Shown one piece after another: positions 1-10,620 of a stretch of DNA of 64,000 nt. The DNA is taken from the NCBI RefSeq assembly GCF_900591205.1, contig NZ_UUPU01000001.1, positions 124,001-188,000 on the forward strand. The letters run 5' to 3'. This DNA comes from Pseudomonas viridiflava (GTDB lineage Bacteria > Pseudomonadota > Gammaproteobacteria > Pseudomonadales > Pseudomonadaceae). A model generated the notes under the pieces. That model made no database searches. It worked only from the letters and a program-made list of their open reading frames with translations, and was not told the origin of the DNA. The position numbers were made by a program, and so were the translations under genes. Positions within the stretch are counted from its first letter, which is position 1. The number at the start of each line of letters is the position of its first letter.

Positions 1-2391
1 GTAGCAACGGCCGGCATCGTTGCAACCGGATACATATTCCTTGTCGAACAGGTTTTTGGCGTTCAGATCCACCGACCAGTGTTTGTCGAGTTGATAGCCG
101 ACGGCCGCATCCACCAGCGTCACACTGCCGGCGTCCAACTTGCCGTATAGCGACGGCGCTGTGTAGGAAAAGGTACTGTCGAAATAGCGCACACCGCCGC
201 CCAGGGATAGACCTTTGAGTTGACCATCCAGGAAACGGTATTTGCCCCATACCGACGCCTGGTTGCGCGGAACGCCCGTCATCTGATGCCCTTCGACCAG
301 CGAGGTGGCGGAGTCCTTGGTGATCCGTGCATCCGTGTAGGTGTAAGCGGCGGTGACGTTCAGGTTCGGCGTGAGGTTACTGTTGACCTCCACCTCCACA
401 CCCTTGGCGCGGCTCTCGCCCACCTGGCGGTAGCTGTTGGTAGTGGCATCGAGGTAGGTGTCGTCCTGTTTGCGCAGGTCGTAGACCGATAAGGTCATTG
501 CCGTATCCCAACCGATTGGTTCGTACTTCACGCCCACTTCGTATTGGCTGCTGGTAATCGGCTTCAACGGCGAGCCGGCGTTGGAAATCTGCTGCACCGG
601 CACGAATGCAGTGGAATAGCTGACATACGGCGTCAGGCCGTTGTCGAATTGATACATCACCCCGCCCTGGTAGGTGAACTTGCGATCTTCGGAGCCGATA
701 TTGCTGGACGGTTTCACCTTGTCGCGAAAATCGCTGTCGACCCAGTCCTGACGGCCACCCAGCAGGAACAACCAGTGGTCATATTTGCTCTGGACCTGTG
801 CATAAACACCTTTCATCTGTTGCTCAAGCAAGGTGTTTTGCACCGCAATCGGCGTGGTGGGTTCGCGCAGGTACACCGGGTTATACACATTGATAGTGCC
901 GGCGAAGCCTGCGTCCCAATCCTGGTTGAACGAGGTACGGTCGTAGCTGGCACCGAACAGCACAGTATTTTCCAGCGCGCCCAGCTGGAATTTGCCTTCA
1001 AGCTGGTTATCCAGGGAGTAGACCATCGACTTGTTGTAGCGGTCGTAGGCGGTCATGTTCAGTTGCGTGCCGAATCCGCCGTTATTCAATGCGCTCGGCC
1101 AGGTTTCATGGCGGTTAATGCGCGACTGCATATAACGCGAGTTCTGGCGGTACTGCCAATCGTCATTGAAGCTGTGGCTGAACTCGTAACCGGCGCTCCA
1201 GGCTTCACGTTCGAAGGTATTCCAGTCCGGATCGCCAAGCAGGGTGTGCTTGGCGAGTTTGCCGTTGGGATTTGTGAGCAGAGTGCCGGCTGCCGGTAGG
1301 CCGAGTTCCAGGTTGGTGTGATCTTTCTGGTAGTTGGCCAGCAGGGTAAGGCTGTTGTAGTCGTCAAAATTCAGGGTCAAGGACGGCGCGATATAGAGAC
1401 GATCGTCCGGAACATGATCCGTCTGTGTGTCGGACTTGCGGCCCAGCATCACCACGCGGCCGAGGATGTTGTCGCTTTCATTGAGCGGGCCGGAGATATC
1501 CACACCGACTTGACGCCGGTTATTCGAACCATAACCCAGCTGTACCTCGCCTTGCGGGGTGGCGGTTGGGTGTTTGCTGACCAGATTCACCAGGCCACCC
1601 GGGGCGTTTTCACCGTAGAGCAGGGAAGAAGGCCCACGGAAGATCTCGACGCGCTCCAAGCCGTACGGCTCGCTGGTAGTGTCATACCGATTACCTTGCA
1701 CACGTAAGCCGTCACGCAGCAGGCCGTAGCCGTAATCCGTGGCGTTGAAACCGCGAATGAAGAACAGATCACCGGCCAGGCTGTCGCCGGCGGCGAAGGG
1801 CGGCGCAAAGATGCCGGGTACGTAACCCAGCACTTCGGTAAGGGTCTGGGATTTCTGGTCCTTGATGCGCTGGCCGGTGACCACCGAAACCGAGCGCGGG
1901 GTTTCGGAAAGGGGTGTGCTGGTCTTGGTCCCGATCCGACTGTTTTGCGCCTTGTAGCCTACATCCCCAGCAATCTCCTGATTGAACCCCGCCTGTTGAT
2001 AAGTGCTGACGGTGGTGGGCGCGAGCGTCAGTTGACCGGCAGGAGCGGCCTGCAAGACATAGCTTCCGGGCGCCTGGACGACCGCCTGCAACCCCGAGCT
2101 TTGCAGCAGCAGCGCAAAACCCTGGTCCACCGAATAGTCACCTTCAAGCCCCTGGGTGTTCAAACGAGCGGTTTGCTGGGGCGAGAAAGACAGAATCACA
2201 TTGGCCCTGGCGGCAAATTGGCTCAAGGCACGGTCCAGCGGACCCGCCCCGATAGCGTAGTGTTGCACTGCGCTGGCGGCCATGGCGCCGGTCGAGAGCA
2301 GCACACCGGTGGCGGCGGCCGAGGTGAGCAGCAAACCACAGGTCATACCGTGGCAGGAAAGGTGTTGGCGAAGCTTGGTAGGGAGGCGCAT
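1..2391 (-). CDS. TonB-dependent siderophore receptor with STN signalling domain (3' end cut by window)
   Basis: Outer-membrane receptor that would import a ferric siderophore using TonB energy. The frame is open from the ATG at 2391 to base 1, giving 797 codons without the C-terminus. It begins with a signal peptide (about residues 1-37). A short STN domain follows (about 40-100; 'HYAIGAGPLDRALSQFA'), the type that contacts a FecR-like anti-sigma protein. The plug domain contains 'SETPRSVSVVTGQRI' and 'YGENAPGGLVNLVSK', and the rest is beta-barrel, ending in the visible 'AKNLFDKEYVSGCND'. It lies 92 bp downstream of fecR and fecI on the same strand, so it is the likely target of that sigma factor. 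The barrel resembles ferrichrome/ferrioxamine receptors, but the ligand cannot be read from sequence. Confidence 0.93.
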   Translation of the reverse strand, partial: MRLPTKLRQHLSCHGMTCGLLLTSAAATGVLLSTGAMAASAVQHYAIGAGPLDRALSQFAARANVILSFSPQQTARLNTQGLEGDYSVDQGFALLLQSSGLQAVVQAPGSYVLQAAPAGQLTLAPTTVSTYQQAGFNQEIAGDVGYKAQNSRIGTKTSTPLSETPRSVSVVTGQRIKDQKSQTLTEVLGYVPGIFAPPFAAGDSLAGDLFFIRGFNATDYGYGLLRDGLRVQGNRYDTTSEPYGLERVEIFRGPSSLLYGENAPGGLVNLVSKHPTATPQGEVQLGYGSNNRRQVGVDISGPLNESDNILGRVVMLGRKSDTQTDHVPDDRLYIAPSLTLNFDDYNSLTLLANYQKDHTNLELGLPAAGTLLTNPNGKLAKHTLLGDPDWNTFEREAWSAGYEFSHSFNDDWQYRQNSRYMQSRINRHETWPSALNNGGFGTQLNMTAYDRYNKSMVYSLDNQLEGKFQLGALENTVLFGASYDRTSFNQDWDAGFAGTINVYNPVYLREPTTPIAVQNTLLEQQMKGVYAQVQSKYDHWLFLLGGRQDWVDSDFRDKVKPSSNIGSEDRKFTYQGGVMYQFDNGLTPYVSYSTAFVPVQQISNAGSPLKPITSSQYEVGVKYEPIGWDTAMTLSVYDLRKQDDTYLDATTNSYRQVGESRAKGVEVEVNSNLTPNLNVTAAYTYTDARITKDSATSLVEGHQMTGVPRNQASVWGKYRFLDGQLKGLSLGGGVRYFDSTFSYTAPSLYGKLDAGSVTLVDAAVGYQLDKHWSVDLNAKNLFDKEYVSGCNDAGRCY

Positions 2392-2483
2392 AGATAGGTA
2401 AGCCCTGAAGGTAGCGTCGTGATTACCTGTAGGGCCGCGCCAGGTAAAAAAAAGATAACCCCCCTGTGGATTAATTTTTGCGA

Positions 2484-3428
2484 TTAGCCGATTTGCTGCA
2501 CCGAGACCCAATAACGCGTGAAGTATTTCACCTGGATTGGCAGGGTCGCCTGCAAGTTGGCCAGCACCGCATCAGTGGAATCCAGGCGCAATGTCCCGGA
2601 AACACGCAGCCGTGCCGAGGCTGCATCGCACTGCAACACACCTGCTCGATAGCGAGCGAGTTCGTCGATCACCTCCCCGAGCCTTGCGTCCAGCAGGATC
2701 AATTGCCCATCGACCCAGGCGGCCTGAGCGCCACCATAGGGATGGTTAGGCCCCACCTGTAGCCGATCAAAGTCAGCACTTTCACCGGCACTCAGCAACC
2801 GGCCGCGGTCAGGTTGATCACCCGGCGACAGGCTTACCCGGTCTTCCAGCACGCCTACCCGTGTGGAATCTTCCAGCTGGCGCACCGTAAAACGCGTGCC
2901 CAATGCCTGGATTCGGCCCTGGCGCGTTTCAACATAAAACGGCGTTTGCCCACCCGACTTGCCGGTGTGGATAAGTATTTCACCTTCGCGCAGGCGGATA
3001 AGACGCTGGCGTGTGTCGAACATCACGTCAATCGCTGTCTGGGTGTTGAGATCAATCCGCGTCCCATCGGCCAGCTCGATGCGCCGCCGTTTACCCACAG
3101 GGGTGCGGTAGTCCGCCCACATACTGCCTAGCGGCGTATGTTGCTGAACATTCAAACCCAGGTAACCGGTGGCGCCGAGTACCAGCATCCACTTGAGGAC
3201 CTGGCGGCGTTGTTGCGTGGACGACAAGGCGCGGCGGGTCAAATCCTGGGGAAGGGCGCCAAGGCTGCGCTGCATTTGTTCCATCTGGTTCCAGGCCGCC
3301 TGATGAGCCGGATCGCCATTGAGCCATTGTTGCCAGGCTTGCCGATCGGCGGGTGTCGGGGGCTGGGATTGAAACTGCACGTACCAAGTGGCGGCGGCTT
3401 CGAAGGTTTTGCGATCAGGCGCAGCCAT
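2484..3428 (-). CDS. FecR-family anti-sigma / signal-transducing regulator
   Basis: Inner-membrane regulator that passes the signal from the loaded TonB receptor to the ECF sigma factor. The 314-residue protein has an N-terminal DUF4880-type segment ('DRQAWQQWLNGDPAHQAAW'), a membrane segment near residues 85-100 ('VLKWMLVLGATGYLG'), and a periplasmic FecR domain ('ADGTRIDLNTQTAIDV', 'REGEILIHTG'). A C-terminal region would contact the STN domain of the receptor. I chose the ATG at 3428 because it overlaps the sigma gene's stop codon as TAATG, typical of translational coupling. An upstream TTG at 3455 is possible but would create a longer overlap. Order fecI-fecR-receptor is the classic cell-surface-signalling arrangement. 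Confidence 0.9.
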   Translation of the reverse strand: MAAPDRKTFEAAATWYVQFQSQPPTPADRQAWQQWLNGDPAHQAAWNQMEQMQRSLGALPQDLTRRALSSTQQRRQVLKWMLVLGATGYLGLNVQQHTPLGSMWADYRTPVGKRRRIELADGTRIDLNTQTAIDVMFDTRQRLIRLREGEILIHTGKSGGQTPFYVETRQGRIQALGTRFTVRQLEDSTRVGVLEDRVSLSPGDQPDRGRLLSAGESADFDRLQVGPNHPYGGAQAAWVDGQLILLDARLGEVIDELARYRAGVLQCDAASARLRVSGTLRLDSTDAVLANLQATLPIQVKYFTRYWVSVQQIG

Positions 3429-3934
3429 TACAGACCGACCATGATCAGTGAGCATTCAGTCAGGGCGCGAATCATGTGTTTCTTCACCGTGGTCAACGAC
3501 ACCTGCAATTGCTCGGCGATCTGTTGATAAGTCAGGCCCTCGATCTGCGACAGCATGAAGATACGCCGGGCCCTGTCCCCAAGGCCGGCCAGGGCTTTAT
3601 CCACAGCCACCAAGGTTTCAATGATGATTGCCTTGTCTTCCTCACTGATGGCACAGGCTTGCGGGCGTTCGGCAAGGCTTTGCTTATAGGCTTGCTCGAT
3701 GGCGTGCCGCCGATAGCGGTCAATCACCAGCCCCCGAGCGATGGTTGCCAGGTAGTCCCGGGGTTCCAGGATCTGCGCCGCATGGCGCCCGCCCAGAATG
3801 CGCACAAACGTATCGTGCGCTACGTCGGCCGCATCGCAGGTGTTGTGCAATTTTCCTTTCAGCCACCCGTGCAACCACGAATGGTGTTGCTCATAGATGT
3901 GCTGGACCGCAGCCGTGTGTGAAGGAGGGGACAT
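3428..3934 (-). CDS. ECF sigma factor, FecI type (iron starvation)
   Basis: Extracytoplasmic-function sigma factor that should direct RNA polymerase to the downstream receptor gene. The 168-residue protein has region 2 ('DAADVAHDTFVRILG', 'EPRDYLATIARGLVIDRYRR') and region 4 ('RRIFMLSQIEGLTYQQIAEQ' followed by a helix-turn-helix), with no extra domain, as is usual for FecI proteins. I prefer the ATG at 3934; a TTG four codons upstream at 3946 is also in frame. A Fur-box-like sequence at 3955-3973 sits right upstream, so expression is probably induced by iron limitation. Its stop overlaps the fecR start. Confidence 0.92.
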   Translation of the reverse strand: MSPPSHTAAVQHIYEQHHSWLHGWLKGKLHNTCDAADVAHDTFVRILGGRHAAQILEPRDYLATIARGLVIDRYRRHAIEQAYKQSLAERPQACAISEEDKAIIIETLVAVDKALAGLGDRARRIFMLSQIEGLTYQQIAEQLQVSLTTVKKHMIRALTECSLIMVGL

Positions 3935-3954
3935 AGGGCATGACAAGGCAGGTT

Positions 3955-3973
3955 AATGATAATCGCTATTATT
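3955..3973 (-). promoter_or_regulatory. Fur box upstream of the ECF sigma gene
   Basis: The 19-base stretch AATGATAATCGCTATTATT closely resembles the Fur consensus GATAATGATAATCATTATC, with the GATAAT..ATTAT core. It lies about 20 bases before the sigma factor start, overlapping where its promoter must be. It is the only such site I saw, which fits Fur acting on the sigma gene and the sigma factor acting on the receptor. Confidence 0.75.
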
Positions 3974-4084
3974 AACTGCGCTGTGGTTTTCCCACAATAG
4001 GTGTGTTTTTTCGGTGATGAACCCCGAGTCGAAGGATTTCGGTGGCTTCGCCGTGGGCGCGATTCACCTCGAATCATCGAATTC

Positions 4085-4373
4085 TGTGGATTAAGCCCTG
4101 TGAATAACCGCCCTTGTGCCCAGTTGATAACAGGGCCTGAAACCTGAGTAAAAACCCCTCTGTGGATAACCACCTGTTTAATCCACAGGCTTAGAGCACT
4201 TATCCAAGGGCCTCCTTGGCACATGACCACAGACTTTTGAATCGCTGTACACATCTAAGATAAAGGCTTGCAGCAATCTATCCACAGAAAACATGCTCAG
4301 TAGAAATAAACATAAAAACAAAGATTTAATAAATTTCTCTCTTTTAATTTCTATTGTCCGTGATTCATCCACA
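4085..4373. other. DnaA-box cluster with AT-rich flank, origin-like region upstream of mnmG
   Basis: Within about 290 bases there is one exact DnaA box (TGTGGATAA at 4161-4169). Five one-mismatch copies occur at 4085-4093 (TGTGGATTA), 4099-4107 (TGTGAATAA), 4179-4187 (TAATCCACA), 4278-4286 (CTATCCACA) and 4365-4373 (TCATCCACA). Bases 4300-4350 are strikingly A/T-rich, like a DNA-unwinding element. The 560-base interval 3935-4498 holds no convincing gene. In E. coli oriC abuts mnmG. In pseudomonads the functional origin is generally placed beside dnaA, and DnaA boxes near mnmG are reported from memory. So this may be a secondary origin, a DnaA-titration site, or regulatory DNA for mnmG. Confidence 0.6.
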
Positions 4374-4397
4374 GCTGGTTAAATTTTGTGCAGAGGG

Positions 4398-4426
4398 TTC
4401 TTTAGGAAGGGCTAAGTCCCTATACT
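4398..4426 (+). promoter_or_regulatory. Candidate sigma70 promoter of mnmG operon
   Basis: A TATACT -10 element (4421-4426) lies 17 bases after a poor -35 (TTCTTT, 4398-4403), about 70 bases before the mnmG start. The -10 is near consensus, the -35 is weak, and the assignment rests on position and spacing. Confidence 0.45.
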
Positions 4427-4498
4427 TGCCGCCAAAGCTCTAAAACTCTTTCAACAAACAATTCCTGATTACCTACATAAGCAGGCACGAGGTGCGTG

Positions 4499-6391
4499 GT
4501 GGATTTCCCTTCCCGTTTTGAAGTGATCGTCATCGGCGGCGGTCATGCCGGTACCGAGGCAGCACTGGCGTCAGCACGTATGGGCGTAAAAACCCTGTTG
4601 CTGACGCATAACGTGGAAACCCTCGGTGCCATGAGTTGCAACCCCGCCATTGGTGGGATCGGCAAAAGCCATTTGGTCAAAGAAATCGACGCCCTAGGCG
4701 GTGTCATGGCCATGGCTACCGACAAGGGTGGTATTCAATTTCGTGTGCTCAACAGCCGCAAAGGCCCGGCCGTGCGTGCTACTCGGGCACAAGCCGACCG
4801 CATCCTGTACAAGGCGGCGGTACGCGAAACGCTGGAAAACCAGCCGAACCTGTGGATATTTCAACAAGCCGCAGATGACCTGATCGTCGAACAGGACCAG
4901 GTACGCGGTGTGGTCACGCAAATGGGCCTGCGCTTTTTTGCAGAATCCGTGGTGTTGACCACCGGTACGTTCCTCGGCGGACTTATCCACATCGGCATGC
5001 AGAATTATTCGGGTGGTCGCGCCGGTGATCCGCCGTCGATTGCCCTGGCCCATCGTCTGCGTGAATTGCCGCTGCGTGTCGGCCGCCTGAAAACCGGGAC
5101 CCCGCCGCGTATCGACGGGCGTTCTGTGGATTTCTCGGTGATGGCCGAACAAGCCGGCGATACGCCGATTCCGGTGATGTCGTTCATGGGCTCCAAAGAA
5201 CAGCATCCGAAACAGGTGAGCTGCTGGATTACCCACACCAATGCCCGTACCCACGAAATCATCGCCGCGAACCTTGATCGTTCGCCGATGTATTCCGGGG
5301 TGATCGAAGGTATTGGCCCGCGTTATTGCCCCTCGATTGAAGACAAGATTCACCGCTTTGCCGACAAGGAAAGCCACCAGGTGTTTATCGAGCCCGAAGG
5401 CTTGACCACCCACGAGCTGTACCCGAACGGGATTTCCACTTCCCTGCCGTTCGATGTGCAAATCCAGATCGTGCAGTCGATTCGCGGCATGGAAAACGCG
5501 CACATCGTGCGCCCGGGCTACGCCATCGAGTACGACTACTTCGACCCGCGTGACCTGAAGTACAGCCTCGAAACCAAAGTAATTGGCGGCTTGTTCTTTG
5601 CCGGGCAAATCAACGGCACCACCGGTTACGAAGAAGCCGGCGCCCAGGGTTTGCTGGCCGGAACCAACGCAGCTCTGCGTGCACAGGGCAAAGACAGCTG
5701 GTGCCCGCGTCGCGATGAGGCGTACATCGGCGTGTTGGTTGACGACCTGATAACCCTCGGCACCCAGGAACCGTACCGGATGTTCACATCCCGGGCCGAA
5801 TACCGCCTGATCCTGCGTGAAGACAACGCTGACCTGCGCTTGACCGAAAAAGGTCGCGAGCTGGGCCTGGTCGATGACGCGCGCTGGGTGGCCTTCTGCA
5901 AAAAGCGCGAAAGCATCACGCTGGAAGAGCAACGCTTGAAAAGTACCTGGGTCCGCCCAGGCACCGAGCAGGGCGACGCGATAGCCGAAAAATTCGGCAC
6001 GCCGCTGACCCACGAATACAACTTGCTGAACCTGCTGTCCCGCCCGGAAATCGACTACGCTGGTTTGGTCGAAGTAACAGGGCAAGGCGCAGAAGATCCA
6101 CAGGTCGCCGAACAGGTCGAGATCAAAACCAAGTACGCTGGTTACATTGACCGCCAACAGGATGAGATCGCCCGCCTGCGCGCCAGTGAAAACACCAAAC
6201 TGCCTGTGGATATCGACTACACCGGGATTTCCGGGTTGTCGAAGGAAATTCAAAGCAAGCTGGGGATAACTCGGCCGGAAACTCTGGGTCAAGCGTCACG
6301 TATCCCCGGCGTCACCCCAGCAGCCATCTCGCTGTTGATGATTCACTTGAAAAAACGCGGCGCGGGCCGTCAGTTGGAGCAAAGCGCTTGA
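4499..6391 (+). CDS. mnmG: tRNA uridine-5-carboxymethylaminomethyl(34) synthesis enzyme MnmG (GidA)
   Basis: FAD-dependent subunit of the MnmE-MnmG complex that modifies the wobble uridine of several tRNAs. The 630-residue protein has the N-terminal FAD-binding glycine motif ('[19 protein letters not shown]'), the family signature '[13 protein letters not shown]', '[11 protein letters not shown]' and the '[20 protein letters not shown]' stretch. The C-terminus ends in '[10 protein letters not shown]', as in other pseudomonads. Two adjacent GTG codons (4496 and 4499) can start it. I use the second because Pseudomonas MnmG proteins begin Met-Asp-Phe-Pro. Its last bases overlap the rsmG start. 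The partner mnmE is usually close upstream; here an iron-uptake operon and an origin-like region lie there instead. Confidence 0.97.
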   Translation: MDFPSRFEVIVIGGGHAGTEAALASARMGVKTLLLTHNVETLGAMSCNPAIGGIGKSHLVKEIDALGGVMAMATDKGGIQFRVLNSRKGPAVRATRAQADRILYKAAVRETLENQPNLWIFQQAADDLIVEQDQVRGVVTQMGLRFFAESVVLTTGTFLGGLIHIGMQNYSGGRAGDPPSIALAHRLRELPLRVGRLKTGTPPRIDGRSVDFSVMAEQAGDTPIPVMSFMGSKEQHPKQVSCWITHTNARTHEIIAANLDRSPMYSGVIEGIGPRYCPSIEDKIHRFADKESHQVFIEPEGLTTHELYPNGISTSLPFDVQIQIVQSIRGMENAHIVRPGYAIEYDYFDPRDLKYSLETKVIGGLFFAGQINGTTGYEEAGAQGLLAGTNAALRAQGKDSWCPRRDEAYIGVLVDDLITLGTQEPYRMFTSRAEYRLILREDNADLRLTEKGRELGLVDDARWVAFCKKRESITLEEQRLKSTWVRPGTEQGDAIAEKFGTPLTHEYNLLNLLSRPEIDYAGLVEVTGQGAEDPQVAEQVEIKTKYAGYIDRQQDEIARLRASENTKLPVDIDYTGISGLSKEIQSKLGITRPETLGQASRIPGVTPAAISLLMIHLKKRGAGRQLEQSA

Positions 6392-7032
6392 GTTCGTTGG
6401 TCACCTCGCAACACGCCGAAGAGTTATCCACAGGTGCGCGCCAGTTGGGCGTAGACCTGACCGAAGCCCAGCACGCGTTGCTGCTGGGTTATCTGGCCCT
6501 GTTGATCAAATGGAACAAGGCTTACAACCTGACTGCAGTGCGCGATCCCGATGAAATGGTCTCGCGTCATTTGCTCGACAGCTTGAGCGTAATGCCGTTT
6601 ATCGAAAACGGTCGTTGGCTCGATGTCGGTAGCGGCGGCGGCATGCCTGGCATCCCGTTGGCCATCCTGTTTCCCGAGTCGCACGTGACCTGCCTGGACA
6701 GCAACGGCAAGAAAACCCGCTTCCTGACCCAGGTAAAACTCGAACTCAAGCTGGATAACCTGCACGTTATCCACAGTCGCGTCGAAGCCTTTACGCCTGA
6801 ACTGCCCTTCAACGGAATTGTTTCCCGGGCCTTCAGCAGCATGGAGAACTTCAGCAACTGGACCCGCCACCTGGGCGATCACGACACCCGCTGGCTGGCA
6901 ATGAAGGGCGTTCATCCAAGCGACGAGCTGTTAGCATTGCCGGCAGACTTCCACCTCGATAGCGAACACGCCTTGGCCGTACCCGGTTGCCAAGGCCAAC
7001 GCCATCTGCTGATACTGCGCCGCACGGCATGA
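6388..7032 (+). CDS. rsmG: 16S rRNA (guanine527-N7)-methyltransferase RsmG (GidB)
   Basis: Methylates N7 of G527 in 16S rRNA with S-adenosylmethionine; loss of RsmG is known to give low-level streptomycin resistance. The 214-residue protein shows '[12 protein letters not shown]', '[13 protein letters not shown]', the SAM-binding '[17 protein letters not shown]' and '[10 protein letters not shown]', all typical. The start is a TTG at 6388 that overlaps the mnmG stop as TTGA, matching the N-terminus known for other Pseudomonas RsmG. Two exact DnaA boxes (6424-6432 and 6767-6775) fall inside the coding sequence. Confidence 0.96.
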   Translation: MSSLVTSQHAEELSTGARQLGVDLTEAQHALLLGYLALLIKWNKAYNLTAVRDPDEMVSRHLLDSLSVMPFIENGRWLDVGSGGGMPGIPLAILFPESHVTCLDSNGKKTRFLTQVKLELKLDNLHVIHSRVEAFTPELPFNGIVSRAFSSMENFSNWTRHLGDHDTRWLAMKGVHPSDELLALPADFHLDSEHALAVPGCQGQRHLLILRRTA

Positions 7033-7050
7033 TTGGGAACACAAGCAAGA

Positions 7051-7848
7051 ATGGCTAAGGTATTCGCGATAGCGAACCAGAAAGGTGGCGTGGGTAAAAC
7101 CACCACCTGTATCAACCTCGCAGCATCCCTGGTGGCAACCAAGCGCCGGGTGTTGTTGATCGACCTCGATCCACAGGGCAACGCCACCATGGGTAGCGGT
7201 GTGGATAAACACGGTCTGGAAAACTCCGTCTACGACTTGCTGATCGGCGAGTGCGATCTGGCCCAGGCCATGCACTACTCCGAACACGGCGGTTATCAAC
7301 TGCTGCCGGCCAACCGCGATTTGACCGCGGCGGAAGTGGTGCTGCTGGAAATGCAGATGAAAGAAAGCCGTCTGCGCAGCGCCTTGGCGCCGATCCGTGA
7401 GAACTACGATTACATTTTGATCGACTGCCCTCCGTCGCTGTCGATGCTCACGCTCAACGCGTTGGTGGCCGCCGATGGGGTGATTATCCCCATGCAGTGC
7501 GAGTACTACGCATTGGAAGGCTTGAGCGACCTTGTGGATAACATCAAGCGTATCGCTGAGTTGCTCAACCCGAACCTGCAGATCGAAGGCTTGCTGCGGA
7601 CCATGTTCGACCCGCGCCTGAGCCTGATGAACGATGTCTCGGCGCAGCTCAAGGAACACTTCGGCGATCAGCTGTACGACACCGTGATCCCGCGCAACAT
7701 CCGTTTGGCCGAAGCGCCAAGCTATGGGATGCCTGCGCTGGCGTACGACAAAACGTCGCGTGGCGCCATTGCCTACCTGGCGCTGGCCGGCGAGATGGTT
7801 CGCCGTCAACGCCGCAACTCACGCACCGCTGCAGCCCAGCCAACTTAA
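7051..7848 (+). CDS. parA: Chromosome-partitioning ATPase ParA (Soj)
   Basis: ParA-type ATPase that binds nucleoid DNA and, with ParB-parS, segregates the origin region. The 265-residue protein has the deviant Walker A box 'KGGVGKTT' (about residues 11-18), the A' motif 'LIDLDPQGNAT' and Walker B 'ILIDCPPSLSM'. It is the short chromosomal form without an N-terminal DNA-binding extension. The ATG at 7051 is preferred over a TTG at 7033 because the family starts at the beta strand just before Walker A. It lies 18 bases after rsmG and 9 before parB, so the four genes probably form one operon. Two exact DnaA boxes lie inside (7200-7208, 7533-7541). Confidence 0.97.
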   Translation: MAKVFAIANQKGGVGKTTTCINLAASLVATKRRVLLIDLDPQGNATMGSGVDKHGLENSVYDLLIGECDLAQAMHYSEHGGYQLLPANRDLTAAEVVLLEMQMKESRLRSALAPIRENYDYILIDCPPSLSMLTLNALVAADGVIIPMQCEYYALEGLSDLVDNIKRIAELLNPNLQIEGLLRTMFDPRLSLMNDVSAQLKEHFGDQLYDTVIPRNIRLAEAPSYGMPALAYDKTSRGAIAYLALAGEMVRRQRRNSRTAAAQPT

Positions 7849-7857
7849 GGAACCCCC

Positions 7858-8730
7858 ATGGCCGTCAAGAAACGAGGTCTCGGACGTGGACTGGATGCAC
7901 TGCTGAGTGGTCCGACCGTCACATCGCTTGAAGAACAAGCGGTGCAGGCCGACGAGCGCGAGCTGCAGCACTTGCCCCTGGACCTGATCCAGCGTGGCAA
8001 ATACCAGCCGCGCCGGGACATGGACCCTCAGGCGCTGGAAGAACTGGCGAACTCGATCAAGGCCCAGGGCGTGATGCAGCCGATCGTGGTGCGCCCGATT
8101 GGCGGCGGTCGTTTTGAAATCATTGCCGGTGAGCGCCGTTGGCGTGCCAGCCAGCAGGCCGGCAAAGAGACCATCCCTGCGATGGTGCGCGATGTGCCGG
8201 ATGAAACCGCTATCGCCATGGCGTTGATCGAGAACATCCAGCGTGAAGACCTCAACCCGATCGAAGAAGCGATCGCGTTGCAGCGTTTGCAGCAGGAATT
8301 CCAGCTGACCCAGCAACAAGTGGCCGAGGCCGTGGGTAAATCCCGCGTGACCGTGTCCAACCTGCTGCGCCTTATCGCGCTGCCGGAAGTGATCAAGACC
8401 ATGCTGTCCCACGGCGATCTGGAGATGGGCCATGCCCGTGCTTTGCTCGGATTGCCTGAAAATCAACAGGTTGAAGGGGCGCGACACGTTGTCGCACGCG
8501 GGCTCACCGTTCGTCAGACCGAGGCTCTGGTTCGCCAGTGGCTCAGCGGTAAACCTGCACCGGTCGAAACAGTCAAAGCTGATCCGGATATCGCCCGCCT
8601 CGAGCAGCGGCTGGCCGAGCGCCTGGGCTCTGCGGTGCAAATCCGCCACGGCAAGAAAGGCAAAGGGCAATTAGTCATCGGATATAACTCCCTTGACGAG
8701 CTTCAGGGCGTCCTTGCCCACATCCGCTGA
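7858..8730 (+). CDS. parB: Chromosome-partitioning protein ParB (Spo0J)
   Basis: CTP-dependent clamp that loads at parS sites and slides on DNA to form the partition complex. The 290-residue protein has a ParA-interacting N-terminus ('KRGLGRGLDALL'), the ParB/Srx CTP-binding domain with 'GERRWRASQQ' (about residues 91-100) and 'LIENIQREDLNPIEEA'. A helix-turn-helix follows ('TQQQVAEAVGKSRVTVSNLL'), then a C-terminal dimerisation domain. The start follows a good AAGGA ribosome-binding site. I found no convincing parS palindrome within the window, so the loading sites are presumably closer to dnaA. Confidence 0.97.
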   Translation: MAVKKRGLGRGLDALLSGPTVTSLEEQAVQADERELQHLPLDLIQRGKYQPRRDMDPQALEELANSIKAQGVMQPIVVRPIGGGRFEIIAGERRWRASQQAGKETIPAMVRDVPDETAIAMALIENIQREDLNPIEEAIALQRLQQEFQLTQQQVAEAVGKSRVTVSNLLRLIALPEVIKTMLSHGDLEMGHARALLGLPENQQVEGARHVVARGLTVRQTEALVRQWLSGKPAPVETVKADPDIARLEQRLAERLGSAVQIRHGKKGKGQLVIGYNSLDELQGVLAHIR

Positions 8731-8775
8731 AACATTTGCTTATGTAGCGCGTGATCGGAAATCACTACCCGGCAG

Positions 8776-8804
8776 TTGAATAGGGGCAGAACCGCCCCTA
8801 TACT
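8776..8804 (+). promoter_or_regulatory. Sigma70 promoter of the atp operon with palindromic spacer
   Basis: TTGAAT (-35, 8776-8781) and TATACT (-10, 8799-8804) are separated by exactly 17 bases, 75 bases before atpI. The spacer plus one base of each hexamer (8781-8800) is a perfect inverted repeat, TAGGGGC-agaacc-GCCCCTA. This is the best sigma70-like promoter in the window. Confidence 0.75.
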
Positions 8805-8878
8805 CTGCGCGCATTTTGTCGGCACAAATTATGCCAAGTTATTGATTTCCGGCAGCCGACCATTGAGGAGCAAGAGTG

Positions 8879-10172
<1,294 letters not shown>

Positions 10173-10196
10173 GACCAGTCTCGACTAGTCTGATGT

Positions 10197-10218
10197 CCTT
10201 CCCGGTGAAACGGGAAGG
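10197..10218 (+). ncRNA. RNA stem-loop between atpB and atpE
   Basis: CCTTCCCG-gtgaaa-CGGGAAGG is a perfect 8-bp stem with a 6-base loop, 25 bases after the atpB stop. No T-tract follows, so it is not a terminator. It is probably an mRNA-processing or stabilising hairpin in the operon transcript. Confidence 0.6.
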
Positions 10219-10291
10219 TGGGCCCTACCGGGCTATGAAACGATTTGTTTTACCGCTTTAAAATCTAAAAAACCTAAACCATACGACGTAA

Positions 10292-10562
<271 letters not shown>

Positions 10563-10564
<2 letters not shown>

Positions 10565-10586
10565 TCACTCGTCTTTTCGAGTGATT
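10563..10586 (+). ncRNA. RNA stem-loop at the atpE stop codon
   Basis: AATCACTCG-tctttt-CGAGTGATT is a perfect 9-bp stem with a 6-base loop that begins inside the atpE stop codon. There is no T-tract after it. Placed at the 3' end of the most highly expressed cistron, it may protect that message from exonucleases. Confidence 0.6.
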
Positions 10587-10620
10587 GGTGTGTTGTGCAA
10601 CGAATGAGCGAGGTATTGGC

